Part shown: positions 32,910 to 41,378 of the stretch, piece by piece
Numbering within the stretch: the stretch's first letter is position 1
Layout of the letters: every line of letters begins with the position of its first letter
Source of the DNA: Pelomonas sp. Root1444
Lineage (GTDB): Bacteria > Pseudomonadota > Gammaproteobacteria > Burkholderiales > Burkholderiaceae_C
Direction of reading: 5' to 3'
Assembly: GCF_001426885.1 (NCBI RefSeq)
Contig: NZ_LMFP01000003.1
Coordinates: forward strand, 627,306-691,305
Length of the DNA: 64,000 nucleotides
Made by a program: the position numbers and the translations under genes
Notes under the pieces: model-generated
The model's input: the letters and a program-made list of their open reading frames with translations, nothing else
What the model was told of the DNA's origin: nothing
Database searches by the model: none

Positions 32910-33356
32910 TCAGCTGCCGGTGTCCGGCGTGTCGTTCTGCGTCTGCGGGTCGGCGCTTGGGTAGAAGTTCACCATGTCCCCCTTGTCGTCGACCTGCGCG
33001 AACAGCAGCACGACGCCACGGGTCGTGTAGTTGTTCGCGCCCCATGGCACGACGACACTGTCGACCCACGCACTGCCGGACTGCGCGCGGGTGGCAGGCA
33101 GATAGTTGTAGGGGCTCATCGTCGGGTCGTTTCCGACGGTCTTCGCGGCCGCGCCCACCAGGCGGAGTTGCTCGCCGTCCACCGTCGTTTCGGCGAAATT
33201 GATGGCCAGTTCGCCGTCCTGGCCCCTGGGCGTCGATGTTGTGAGCGGTGTATCCGGCGGCACCACCGCACCGGTACCGTCGACATAAGTGCACTGCGAA
33301 AGGCCGCCGGCAGTGCTGGTGACTGTCACGGTATAGGGAGGGACGAAAGTGGCCAC
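32910..33356 (-). CDS. Unknown 148-aa protein, predicted beta-rich
   Basis: I do not recognise this protein. It has no signal peptide and no transmembrane segment. The N-terminus alternates hydrophobic and polar residues (MATFVPPYTVTVTSTAGG), and VVLLFAQVDDKGDMVNFYPS near the end also suggests a beta-sandwich. Translation from GTG at 33356 is well supported by AAAGGAG five nt upstream. It lies 54 bp behind a Ser/Thr kinase gene and, further up, an ECF sigma factor, all in one direction. It is therefore a candidate third component or effector of that module. Confidence 0.65.
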   Translation of the reverse strand: MATFVPPYTVTVTSTAGGLSQCTYVDGTGAVVPPDTPLTTSTPRGQDGELAINFAETTVDGEQLRLVGAAAKTVGNDPTMSPYNYLPATRAQSGSAWVDSVVVPWGANNYTTRGVVLLFAQVDDKGDMVNFYPSADPQTQNDTPDTGS

Positions 33357-33410
33357 GGAAACTCCTTTGGGTTGGGAATGAAATGCCCGGTCGACTTGAA
33401 ACGACGCGGG

Positions 33411-36119
33411 TCAGGAACCTCGCTGGCGCTGCAACCAGTCTTGAGCGGAAAGCCAATCCCGCCGCTCCGCGGCTCGCGGATCCAGGCATGTGCGCACTTG
33501 AAGCCATTGGTGCGTCAGCTCGGCATGCGACTGCAGCCAGCCTTCACGAAGCTGCAGCAGCCCATCGGCCTGGCGGCACGCAGGCTCGCTGGCAGCCCTG
33601 TCGGCGGCATGGCGCTCGGCCTTCAGCAACTGCAGGCGCACGGCCGCGTTCAGCGTCTGCAAAGGCACGCTTTTCGGACGCTTGGCGATCATTGCCGACA
33701 GGCGCTCTTCGGTTCGCGGAATGGTCTCGTCCAACGCGTCGCAGCCAACCGCCGCGCAGCCGGCTGACATCAGGTCGAGCAGCTTGATCCGCCTTGGCAA
33801 CCAGCCATCCAGCGGCGGTTTGCCGGGGCGCAGGCCGTCGAGTCTTTCCAGCAATGCGGACGCCAGTCGTGCCCGGGCAGACGATGACAGGTTCGGCGCC
33901 TGGGCGAGCAGATCGGCATCGATCTCAAGCGCCATGAAGGCCCAGCTGACATTGGCGGGATCTCCTTGCCGCAGCCGATCCGCGGCGATCTTGGCGCGGG
34001 TCAGGATCGGCGCAGCGTTCCGTCCCGCCACCATCTGGACGTGACCCAGCTGATAGAGCAGGCTGGCTTCCCGCTTGAGCCACTCGAGATCGGCGGGATG
34101 CTGCTCGCGCAGCGCCTGGACAGAAGGCAGCGCGCGCTCAAAGGTTTTGGCTGAGCTTTCATACCGGCCCGTCTGCTGCAGCAATGCGCCCAGCCAGCTG
34201 ACGGTGTCGCTCCAGTCGCTGCGCAGACCCGGATCGTCGGGTCGGCGGGCGAGTACCGCCTCCTTGAGCTTCAGGGAGTGACGGAAAGCCCGTTCCGCCT
34301 CGGCGAACTGGCCCTGCCCCAGGCGCAAGCTGCCCAGGCTGTTCTCCGCATAAGACAACTCCAGTTGCGCGTCCGCGCTGCCTGCTTCCGTCTGCAGCCA
34401 CTTCGCGCTCACGTCGCGATAGCGCGTCCAATAGGTCTCGGCCTGTTCGAGCTGGCGTTGGCGAAAGAACACCTCGCCCTGCCAGAACGCCACAGCGCCC
34501 TGGGCCTTGCGCCAGGCCGCCGTCATGCCGGCCGCCGGTGGATCGCCTTGCAGCAGCCCTGCGGCGGCTTCCAACGGTTCCTGCGCCGCCTCGAGGTCCC
34601 GCTTGGAGACCCGAACCTCGCCGATCACCGTCAGCGCCTTGGCCCGCTGCAGCCGGTCCGCGGGACTGGGCGCGTCGCTGCCGTCCAGCACCTTCAGTGC
34701 CTTGCCGCCCACGCTGTCGAGCAGCTCCAGACGCCCGATGGGCCTGAGCTTGTCGGCAAACTCGCCGAGCATGTAGCTGAGCACGTCCTCGGCCTGCTGG
34801 CGGCGCGCCTGCGCCTGCTGCTCGGCCTGTTCGGCGCGATAGGCCTGCAACACGCTGACTGTCGTCAGGGCGACGAGCGCCAGCACGGCGGCAGAGCCCG
34901 CAGCCACCGCCAGTCGGTGCCGTCGCACGAAGCGGTTCAGCACATACAACCGGCTGTCCGGCCGCGCGCGGATGGGCTCGTGGGCCAGCCAGCGCTGCAG
35001 GTCGTCGGCCAGTGCCTGCGCGTTGGCGTAGCGCTCCGCGGGCGACTTCTTCAGCGCCTTGGCGACGATGGTGTCGAGGTCGCCGCGCAGCTCGCGCGCG
35101 TGGTCGGCGATGACGGCGTCGTCCTGCCCGGCGGCCACGTCGGAGAGCCGCCGCGGCACATGCTCGACGACGGCCTTGAGCCGGTCCAGTTGCGTCTGCG
35201 TGTCGTCGGCCGTCGGGTGGCTGCCGCCCAGCAGCAGGTAGAGCAGCACGCCCAGGGCGTAGACGTCGGTGGCGGTGGTGACGTCGGCCTGCTGCACCTG
35301 CTCGGGCGCGGCGAACTGGGGCGTGTAGGCGCTGCCGGCGCGCTGGGTGAGTTCGGTGGCCGCCGCGCCGTGCGTGGCCTGCGTGCTGTCGTCCAGCAGC
35401 TTGGCGATGCCGAAGTCCAGCAGCTTCACTGCGCCCTCGGGCGTCACGAGGATGTTGCTGGGCTTGAGGTCGCGGTGCAGGATCAACCGTGCATGCGCGT
35501 GTGCCACGGCGGCGAGCACGTCCAGGAACAGCCGCACGCGGGCCTCGACCTCCAGCCGCCGCTGCCGGCAGTAGGCGTCCAGCGGCTGGCCGTCCACGTA
35601 CTCCAGCACGAGGTAGGGCTGCTCGCCATGGTGCAGGCCGGCATCCAGCAACCGCGCGATGTGCGGGTGGGACAGGCGGGCGAGGATCTGCCCCTCGCGC
35701 GCGAAACGACCCGCGTCACCGCGGCCGAGCAGGCCGGCGGTCAGGAACTTGACCGCCACCTGCCCCTCGAAGCGGCCGTCGGCACGGCGCGCCAGCCAGA
35801 CCGTGCCCATGCCGCCCTGCCCCAGCTGGCGCTGCAGCACGTAGGGGCCGATGGCCTGGCCGGTCATGTCGGCGGGCGGCTCGTCGTCAGGCACGGACCC
35901 CGGCGCCTCTTGCCATCGGGCGGGGACGGGCTCGCTCAGGAAGCCCTGTTGCTGCAGCTCCGCGGAACGCCCCAGCAGGCGCTGCAGCTGCGCGGCCAGC
36001 TCGGCGTCCTCGGCCCGGATGTGCGCCAGGCGCGCCTCGCACGCGGCCGGTTCGAGGTCCAGCAATTCATCCAGCAGCGGGCTCAACGCCATCCAGCGCT
36101 GCTTGTCCACGGCGTCCAC
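33411..36119 (-). CDS. Membrane-anchored Ser/Thr protein kinase with TPR-like sensor region
   Basis: The 902-aa protein has a ~90-residue N-terminal helical region related to sigma/kinase-associated domains and a complete Hanks-type kinase domain (about 92-380). The glycine loop is LGQGGMGTVW, the ATP-binding Lys is K124 (VAVK), the catalytic loop HRDLKPSN is at 215-222, DFG is at 235-237, and APEQ is at 271-274. One transmembrane helix follows (about 403-424). The C-terminal 480 residues are TPR-like helical repeats (LRLGQGQFAEAERAFRHSL, LLQQTGRYESSAKTFERAL), predicted periplasmic. The start is GTG at 36119, 3 bp after the sigma stop. The pair probably forms one signalling unit in which the kinase activates the sigma factor. 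Confidence 0.92.
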   Translation of the reverse strand: MDAVDKQRWMALSPLLDELLDLEPAACEARLAHIRAEDAELAAQLQRLLGRSAELQQQGFLSEPVPARWQEAPGSVPDDEPPADMTGQAIGPYVLQRQLGQGGMGTVWLARRADGRFEGQVAVKFLTAGLLGRGDAGRFAREGQILARLSHPHIARLLDAGLHHGEQPYLVLEYVDGQPLDAYCRQRRLEVEARVRLFLDVLAAVAHAHARLILHRDLKPSNILVTPEGAVKLLDFGIAKLLDDSTQATHGAAATELTQRAGSAYTPQFAAPEQVQQADVTTATDVYALGVLLYLLLGGSHPTADDTQTQLDRLKAVVEHVPRRLSDVAAGQDDAVIADHARELRGDLDTIVAKALKKSPAERYANAQALADDLQRWLAHEPIRARPDSRLYVLNRFVRRHRLAVAAGSAAVLALVALTTVSVLQAYRAEQAEQQAQARRQQAEDVLSYMLGEFADKLRPIGRLELLDSVGGKALKVLDGSDAPSPADRLQRAKALTVIGEVRVSKRDLEAAQEPLEAAAGLLQGDPPAAGMTAAWRKAQGAVAFWQGEVFFRQRQLEQAETYWTRYRDVSAKWLQTEAGSADAQLELSYAENSLGSLRLGQGQFAEAERAFRHSLKLKEAVLARRPDDPGLRSDWSDTVSWLGALLQQTGRYESSAKTFERALPSVQALREQHPADLEWLKREASLLYQLGHVQMVAGRNAAPILTRAKIAADRLRQGDPANVSWAFMALEIDADLLAQAPNLSSSARARLASALLERLDGLRPGKPPLDGWLPRRIKLLDLMSAGCAAVGCDALDETIPRTEERLSAMIAKRPKSVPLQTLNAAVRLQLLKAERHAADRAASEPACRQADGLLQLREGWLQSHAELTHQWLQVRTCLDPRAAERRDWLSAQDWLQRQRGS

Positions 36120-36122
36120 GGC

Positions 36123-36674
36123 TCAGGCCAGGCTCATGGACAGGAAGAGACGGGCCTTCTGCCAGTCCCGCTGCACGGTGCGTTCGGTCACGCCCAGCGC
36201 CTCGGCGATCTCCTGCTCGAGCAGCCCGCCGAAATAACGCATCTCCACCACCTGCGCCAGCCGCGGCTCCAGTTGCGCCAGCTCGTCCAAGGCCTCGTGC
36301 ACGCGCAAGACGTCGTCATCGCGCTGGGGCGTCAGCTCGGCGATGGCGGTGTTGAGCGTCAGGTGCTCCTGGCCGCCGCCGCGGCGCTCGGCCTGGCGGG
36401 CACGGACGAGGTCGATGACCACCGACCGCATCGCCTGGGCGGCGTACGCCAGGAAGTGGCGCCGGTCGGGGAAGTCCTTGCCCTCGGTGCCGCTCAGGCG
36501 CAGCCAGGCTTCGTGCACCAGGGCGGTGGTGTCCAGCAGCGTCAGGTCACCCGCGCCGCGCACCTGCCGGCGCGCGATGCGCCGCAACTCCGCGTAGAGC
36601 TGCGCCACCACCTGGTCGGCGGCAGCGCGGTCACCCAGCCGGGCGGCCTGCAGCAGTTGGGTGATGTCGGGCAT
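36123..36674 (-). CDS. ECF sigma factor, kinase-linked type (ECF43-like)
   Basis: This 183-aa sigma factor (TIGR02999-like) begins MPDITQLLQAARLGDRAAAD. It carries region 2 with LYAELRRIARRQVRG, LVHEAWLRLSG and FLAYAAQAMRSVVIDLVRAR, and region 4 with VEMRYFGGLLEQEIAEALGV and TVQRDWQKARLFL. Members of this group are encoded next to Ser/Thr kinases rather than anti-sigma factors. In Vibrio a relative is activated by kinase phosphorylation. ATG at 36674 or GTG one codon upstream; GAGG is unusually close to both. The 220-bp gap upstream contains no gene. Confidence 0.88.
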   Translation of the reverse strand: MPDITQLLQAARLGDRAAADQVVAQLYAELRRIARRQVRGAGDLTLLDTTALVHEAWLRLSGTEGKDFPDRRHFLAYAAQAMRSVVIDLVRARQAERRGGGQEHLTLNTAIAELTPQRDDDVLRVHEALDELAQLEPRLAQVVEMRYFGGLLEQEIAEALGVTERTVQRDWQKARLFLSMSLA

Positions 36675-36895
36675 CACCTCACTCTAGCGGCTGTTGGCGC
36701 CGGCCATCAGCGATGGCGAACACGGCCGCCCCTGGCGATCAAAAAAATTCTGACGCCATGTCGGGTTTGCCGGCCGGCCTGCGTTTTGACAAATGAGGGC
36801 CGCGCTTCGCGAACCGCCGGGGAGGCCGGCGTTGGATCGGAAGGCGGGACGCGGGCCGGCCCTCACCCACTGCCGCATCGTTCAAGGAGTCCTCC

Positions 36896-37426
36896 ATGTC
36901 CCAGCCCCAACGGCTCGCCGACCCGACGCCGCCGGAGCTTCGCCCAGCTCCCCAAGCCGACGTCCCCCGCGTCGGGACGCTGGAGGCCGTGGGCCTGCAG
37001 CTGTCGCGCCACGTGGCGCGCTCGCGCCGGCAGGGCAGCCGGCTGACGGTCATCTGGATCGAGGCGGCGCTGCATGCGCGCCGCGGAGCCCCATGGCCGG
37101 ACGGTGCGCGCGAGGCCTTGATGCAGGCGCTGAGCCGGCGGCTGCGCAACCGGGTGCGCGGCAGCGACGAGGTGCTGCAGGTCGGCGACGACAGCTTTGC
37201 GGTGGTGCTGCCACTGGCCGGCGTGGCGGAAGCGGTGCTGATCGAAGAGCGGCTGCAGCAGGCATTGCGCGGCAGCTACGGCGTGGACGGCATGCTGATG
37301 CAGTCGGCGCTGCACATGGGCTCGGCGACCTTCCCGGACGTCGGCCGCAGCGGGTTGGAGTTGGCGGCGCTCGCGCGCCACAACTGCCTCGCCGCCCACG
37401 CCGCAGTGCGGCTCGTGCCGGCCTAG
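36896..37426 (+). CDS. Degenerate GGDEF-like domain protein
   Basis: The 176-aa protein has the secondary structure and spacing of a diguanylate cyclase GGDEF domain after an N-terminal Pro-rich stretch. RSRRQGSRLTVIWIEAAL corresponds to the first strand, and LSRRLRNRVRGSDEVLQVGD leads to the active-site position, where VGDDSF (96-101) replaces GGDEF. Cyclase activity is therefore unlikely; nucleotide or protein binding is possible. AAGGAG precedes the ATG. Its stop codon shares the bases CTAG with the stop of livF on the other strand. Confidence 0.75.
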   Translation: MSQPQRLADPTPPELRPAPQADVPRVGTLEAVGLQLSRHVARSRRQGSRLTVIWIEAALHARRGAPWPDGAREALMQALSRRLRNRVRGSDEVLQVGDDSFAVVLPLAGVAEAVLIEERLQQALRGSYGVDGMLMQSALHMGSATFPDVGRSGLELAALARHNCLAAHAAVRLVPA

Positions 37427-38145
37427 ACCTCCAGCCACTCCTTGCGGATGTAGGCGTTGCCGCGCAGCTCCGCCGGCGTGCCTTCGAAGACGATGCGGCC
37501 GTGGCCCATCACGTAGCAGCGCTCGGAAATCTCCAGCGCGATGGCGAGCTTCTGCTCGACCAGCAGCACCGCGATACCGCGACGCTGGAGTTCCTTCAGG
37601 TACTCGGCCACCAGTTCGACGATCTTCGGCGCCAGCCCTTCGGTGGGCTCGTCGATCATGATGAGGTCGGGGTCGCCCATCAGCGTGCGGCAGAGCGTGA
37701 GCATCTGTTGCTCACCGCCGGACAGCACGCCCGCCTCGGTGTGCTGGCGCTCCTTGAGCCGCGGGAACATCTTGTACATGTCGTCGAAGCCCCAGCGCGC
37801 GCTTTTCCCTTTGCCGTTCGCGCCGCTTTTCTGCCCCAGCAGCAGGTTCTGGTGCACCGTCAGCTTGGGGAAGATGTCGCGGTTCTCGGGGACGTAGCCC
37901 AGGCCCATGTGGGCGATCTCGTACGCCTTGCGGCCGACGAGTTCGACGTCGCCAAACTTGACCGAGCCCTTGGCATCGACCTGGCCCATGATGGTCTTGA
38001 CCATCGTCGAGCGGCCGGCACCGTTGCGGCCCAGCAGGCTGACGATCTCGCCCGGGTTGACCTGCAGGCTCACGCCGTGCAGCACATGGCTCTTGCCGTA
38101 GAAGGCGTGGACGTTGTCCAGCTGGAGGATGCGTCCGTTGCTCAT
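37423..38145 (-). CDS. livF: Branched-chain amino acid ABC transporter, ATP-binding protein LivF
   Basis: This is the second of two ATPases of a Liv-type (HAAT family) importer; it has 240 aa. The Walker A motif reads GRNGAGRST, with Arg45 in place of the usual Lys. The ABC signature LSGGEQQM and Walker B LIMIDEPTEGLAP are normal. It overlaps livG by 4 bp. With the neighbouring acyl-CoA ligase, the substrate may be a carboxylic or aromatic acid rather than an amino acid. Confidence 0.92.
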   Translation of the reverse strand: MSNGRILQLDNVHAFYGKSHVLHGVSLQVNPGEIVSLLGRNGAGRSTMVKTIMGQVDAKGSVKFGDVELVGRKAYEIAHMGLGYVPENRDIFPKLTVHQNLLLGQKSGANGKGKSARWGFDDMYKMFPRLKERQHTEAGVLSGGEQQMLTLCRTLMGDPDLIMIDEPTEGLAPKIVELVAEYLKELQRRGIAVLLVEQKLAIALEISERCYVMGHGRIVFEGTPAELRGNAYIRKEWLEV

Positions 38146-38924
38146 GCTGCCGCCGATGCTGCTTGTTGATCGGCCAGCACCGAACCGAGGTAGGCCTCCT
38201 GCACGCGCGCGTTGGCGCGCACCGCCTCCGGCGTGTCGAACGCGATGACCTCGCCGTAGACCAGCACCGCGATCTTGTCGGCCAGGCCGAAGACGACGCC
38301 CATGTCGTGCTCCACGGTCAGCAGCGTCTTGCCGACGGTCACGTCGCGGATCAGCTGGATGAATCGCTTGGTCTCGCTCTTGCTCATGCCGGCGGTGGGT
38401 TCATCCAGCAGGATGCAGCTGGCGCCGCCGGCGAGGGTGATGCCGATCTCCAGCGCCCGCGCCTCGGCGTAGGTGAGGTTCATGGCCAGCACGTCCCGGC
38501 GTTTGTCGAGCTTGATCATTTCCAGGATCTGCTCGGCGCGGTCGTTGGCATCGTCCAGGTCGGCCAGGAACTTCCAGAACGCATAGCGGTGACCCAGGCT
38601 CCACAGCACGGCGCAGCGGATGTTCTCGAACACCGACAGCCGCGTGAACAGGTTGGAGACCTGGAAGCTGCGTGCCAGGCCCAGGCGGTTGATCTCGTAC
38701 GGTTTCTTGCCGGCGATGCGCTGGCCATGCAGCAGGATCTCGCCCGTCGTCGGCGCGAAGCGGCCGCTGATCAGGTTGAACAGCGTGCTCTTGCCCGCGC
38801 CGTTGGGGCCGATGATGGCGACGCGCTCGCCGGCCTGCACGGCCAGGTTGGCGCCGCGGATGATCTCGCTCTTGCCGAAGCTCTTGCGCACGTCGCGCAG
38901 TTCGAGGGCGTAGGTGGTGCTCAC
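38142..38924 (-). CDS. livG: Branched-chain amino acid ABC transporter, ATP-binding protein LivG
   Basis: This is the first ATPase of the Liv-type importer; it has 260 aa. Walker A is IGPNGAGKSTLFNLISG, with the LivG-typical long insert (NLFTRLSVFENIRCAVLW), a divergent signature LTYAEARALEIG and Walker B CILLDEPTAGMS. The start is GTG at 38924 with GGAGGGAGAG just upstream. It overlaps the livM stop and the livF start, so all are coupled. Confidence 0.93.
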   Translation of the reverse strand: MSTTYALELRDVRKSFGKSEIIRGANLAVQAGERVAIIGPNGAGKSTLFNLISGRFAPTTGEILLHGQRIAGKKPYEINRLGLARSFQVSNLFTRLSVFENIRCAVLWSLGHRYAFWKFLADLDDANDRAEQILEMIKLDKRRDVLAMNLTYAEARALEIGITLAGGASCILLDEPTAGMSKSETKRFIQLIRDVTVGKTLLTVEHDMGVVFGLADKIAVLVYGEVIAFDTPEAVRANARVQEAYLGSVLADQQAASAAA

Positions 38925-40216
38925 AGGCTCTCCCTCCGCTTGATTTCCTTTTCGATGTCTTCCTGGATCGCGCCCCATTGATGGGCGTAGTGGCGGCGCG
39001 CCACCTCGAACAGGCCGATGCCGACCACCATCAGCCAGCCTGCGCCGAACCAGGCGTCCACGCCCGAACTGTTCAACGTCGCGCCCATGAAGCGCAGCTC
39101 GGGGCCGAGCGCCTCGTTGAGCTGGCGGTGGTAGAGCATCTCGATCATGGCCGCCGCGCCCACCAGCGCCGCAAGCGCGGCGCCGCCCAGCGCCAGGTAC
39201 GACGTCCAGATGCGCCCCAGCTTGCCGAAGGCCGCCACGCGCAGGTTCATCAGGATCAGGCTGGCAAAGCCGCCCGGCGCGTACATGACCATGAAGAGGA
39301 AGACCAGGCCGAGATAGAGCAGCCACGCGCTGGTCAGCTCGGACAGAAGCACCAGGGCAATGACCATCAGCACGGCACCGATGATGGGGCCGAAGAAGAA
39401 GGTCGCGCCACCGAGGAAGGTGAACAGCAGGTAGGCACCCGAGCGCGAAGCGTGCAGCACCTCGCCGTTGACGATCTCGGTGTTGATGGCGCCCAGGCCG
39501 CCCGCGATGCCGGCGAAGAAGCCGGAGATCGTGAACGCCATGAAGCGCACCCAGTGCGTGTCGTAGCCGACGAACTCGACGCGCTCCGGGTTGTCGCGCA
39601 CGGCGTTGAGCATGCGGCCCAGCGGCGTGCGCGTCAGCGCGAACATCGCGGCCGTGCAGATGAAGCAGTAGACGGCGACCAGGTAGTAGACCTGGATCTG
39701 CGGCCCGAAGGTGATGCCCATGACCGGCTTGCCGATGACGCGGTTGCTGGACACGCCGCCCTCGCCGCCGGAGAACTCCGGCAGCATCAGTGCCAGCGCG
39801 AACACCAGCTCGCCGATGCCCAGCGTGATCATCGCGAAAGGCGTGCCGGCCTTCTTCGTCGACACATAGCCGAGCAGGGCCGCGCAGACGAGGCCGGCGA
39901 AGCCGCCGACCAGCGGGATCAGGCTGACCGGCAGACCCAGCGTGCCGGCACCCGCCATGTTCAGCGCATGGATGGCCAGGAAGGCGCCCATGCCGCTGTA
40001 GACGGCGTGGCCGAAGCTCAGCATGCCGCCCTGGCCCAGCAGGATGTTGTAGGCCAGGCAGGCGATGACGCCGATGCCCATCTGCGTGAGCATGGTCTGC
40101 GCGAGGCCGCTGGTCCAGATGCGCGGCGCGACGAGCAGGATCAGCGCGAAGAAGCCCCAGACGATCCAGCGACCGACGTTGTAGGGCTTGAAATGAAAGT
40201 CCTTGGCCTTGCTCAT
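38921..40216 (-). CDS. livM: Branched-chain amino acid ABC transporter, permease LivM
   Basis: This is an inner-membrane permease of 431 aa with about ten hydrophobic segments. The LivM core is NILLGQGGMLSFGHAVYSGMG and VRDNPERVEFVGYDTHWVRF. It is longer than E. coli LivM at the C-terminus: after the last core helix there are another helix pair and a charged tail. It lies 4 bp after livH. Confidence 0.93.
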   Translation of the reverse strand: MSKAKDFHFKPYNVGRWIVWGFFALILLVAPRIWTSGLAQTMLTQMGIGVIACLAYNILLGQGGMLSFGHAVYSGMGAFLAIHALNMAGAGTLGLPVSLIPLVGGFAGLVCAALLGYVSTKKAGTPFAMITLGIGELVFALALMLPEFSGGEGGVSSNRVIGKPVMGITFGPQIQVYYLVAVYCFICTAAMFALTRTPLGRMLNAVRDNPERVEFVGYDTHWVRFMAFTISGFFAGIAGGLGAINTEIVNGEVLHASRSGAYLLFTFLGGATFFFGPIIGAVLMVIALVLLSELTSAWLLYLGLVFLFMVMYAPGGFASLILMNLRVAAFGKLGRIWTSYLALGGAALAALVGAAAMIEMLYHRQLNEALGPELRFMGATLNSSGVDAWFGAGWLMVVGIGLFEVARRHYAHQWGAIQEDIEKEIKRRESL

Positions 40217-40220
40217 GGGC

Positions 40221-41237
40221 TCAGTCCTCCCGCGTACCGAGGAGGCCCTTGGGCCGGAAGATCAGGATCAGCACCATCAGCAGGTAGGGCAGGATCTGTG
40301 CGACGTCCTTCAGCGCCAGGCGCAGCACCGGGTAGCCAGGCGTTTGTGGCGTCACGGTGAAGCCCAACGCCGTCAGCGCGGTGGCGAGCGAGCCGTCGAT
40401 GGTCAGCGGCAGGGTCTGCAGCAGCCCGACCACCAGCGAGCCGACGAAGGCACCGGCCAGCGAGCCGATGCCGCCCACCACCACCACGACGAAGATGATG
40501 GCGCCGATGAAGGCGGCCATGTTGGGCTCGGTCACGAAGGTGATGCCGCCGATCACGCCAGCCAGGCCGGCCAGTGCGCAGCCGCTGCCGAACACCAGCA
40601 TCAGCACGCGCGGCACGTTGTGTCCCAGCGCCTCGGCCATGTCGGGGTGGGTCAGCGAGGCCTGGATGACGAGGCCGACACGGGTGCGAGTCAGCAGCAG
40701 CCACAGCGCCACCAGCATCAGCAGCGCCACGACCATCATGAAGGCCTTGGTGAGCGGGAAGTTGGAGCAGGACGCCGCCGCGCAGATCTCGGGCGCCGCC
40801 TTGCCGAGCATCAGCGACATGCCCTGGACGGGGTGTGACACGATGGTGAAGGCCGAGCCCTGCAACTCGGGCGGTGGCGTGAACGGCACCGCGGTGCGGC
40901 CCCAGATGAGCTGCACCAGCTCCAGGATCACGTAGGACAGGCCGAAGGTGATCAACAGCTCGGGCACGTGGCCGAACTTGTGCACCCGACGCAGCGCCAG
41001 CCGCTCGAAGCCCGCCCCCATCAGCCCGACCGCCAGCGGCGCCAGCAGCAGCGCCGGCCAGAAGCCGACGACGCCGGTCAGCGTGTAGGCGACGTAGGCG
41101 CCCACCATGTAGAAGCTGGCGTGCGCGAAGTTCAGCACGCCCATCATGCTGAAGATCAGCGTCAGGCCCGAGCTCAGCATGAAGAGCAGCAGGCCGGACG
41201 ACAGGCCGTTCAGCAGGTTGATGAAAACTTGATCCAA
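40221..41237 (-). CDS. livH: Branched-chain amino acid ABC transporter, permease LivH
   Basis: The 338-aa permease carries LLNGLSSGLLLFMLSSGLTL and MMGVLNFAHASFYMVGAYVA near the N-terminus and a C-terminal VVVVGGIGSLAGAFVGSLVV. I place the start at TTG 41237 (MDQVFINLL), because AAGGGG lies five nt upstream and relatives begin there. The frame stays open further upstream. A series of stem-loops separates it from livK. Confidence 0.9.
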   Translation of the reverse strand: MDQVFINLLNGLSSGLLLFMLSSGLTLIFSMMGVLNFAHASFYMVGAYVAYTLTGVVGFWPALLLAPLAVGLMGAGFERLALRRVHKFGHVPELLITFGLSYVILELVQLIWGRTAVPFTPPPELQGSAFTIVSHPVQGMSLMLGKAAPEICAAASCSNFPLTKAFMMVVALLMLVALWLLLTRTRVGLVIQASLTHPDMAEALGHNVPRVLMLVFGSGCALAGLAGVIGGITFVTEPNMAAFIGAIIFVVVVVGGIGSLAGAFVGSLVVGLLQTLPLTIDGSLATALTALGFTVTPQTPGYPVLRLALKDVAQILPYLLMVLILIFRPKGLLGTRED

Positions 41238-41261
41238 GACTGCCCCTTCGGAAACCGCGCT

Positions 41262-41334
41262 CCCGGCTGAGCCGGGTTGCGTCACGAGCGCGCCGAAGTC
41301 GGGTTCGGGACGCGCAGCCGTACACCCGTACGGC
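41262..41334 (-). repeat. Stem-loops between livK and livH
   Basis: Two clear hairpins are present: CCCGGC/GCCGGG with a 3-nt loop (41262-41276), and GCCGTAC/GTACGGC with a 4-nt loop (41317-41334). Such structures after a binding-protein gene often stabilise its mRNA and reduce expression of the permease genes behind it. The 141-bp gap contains no gene. Confidence 0.6.
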
Positions 41335-41378
41335 GAGCATCACGAGCCCGAGATCGGCTCGCGCAGCAGCAAGACGGC

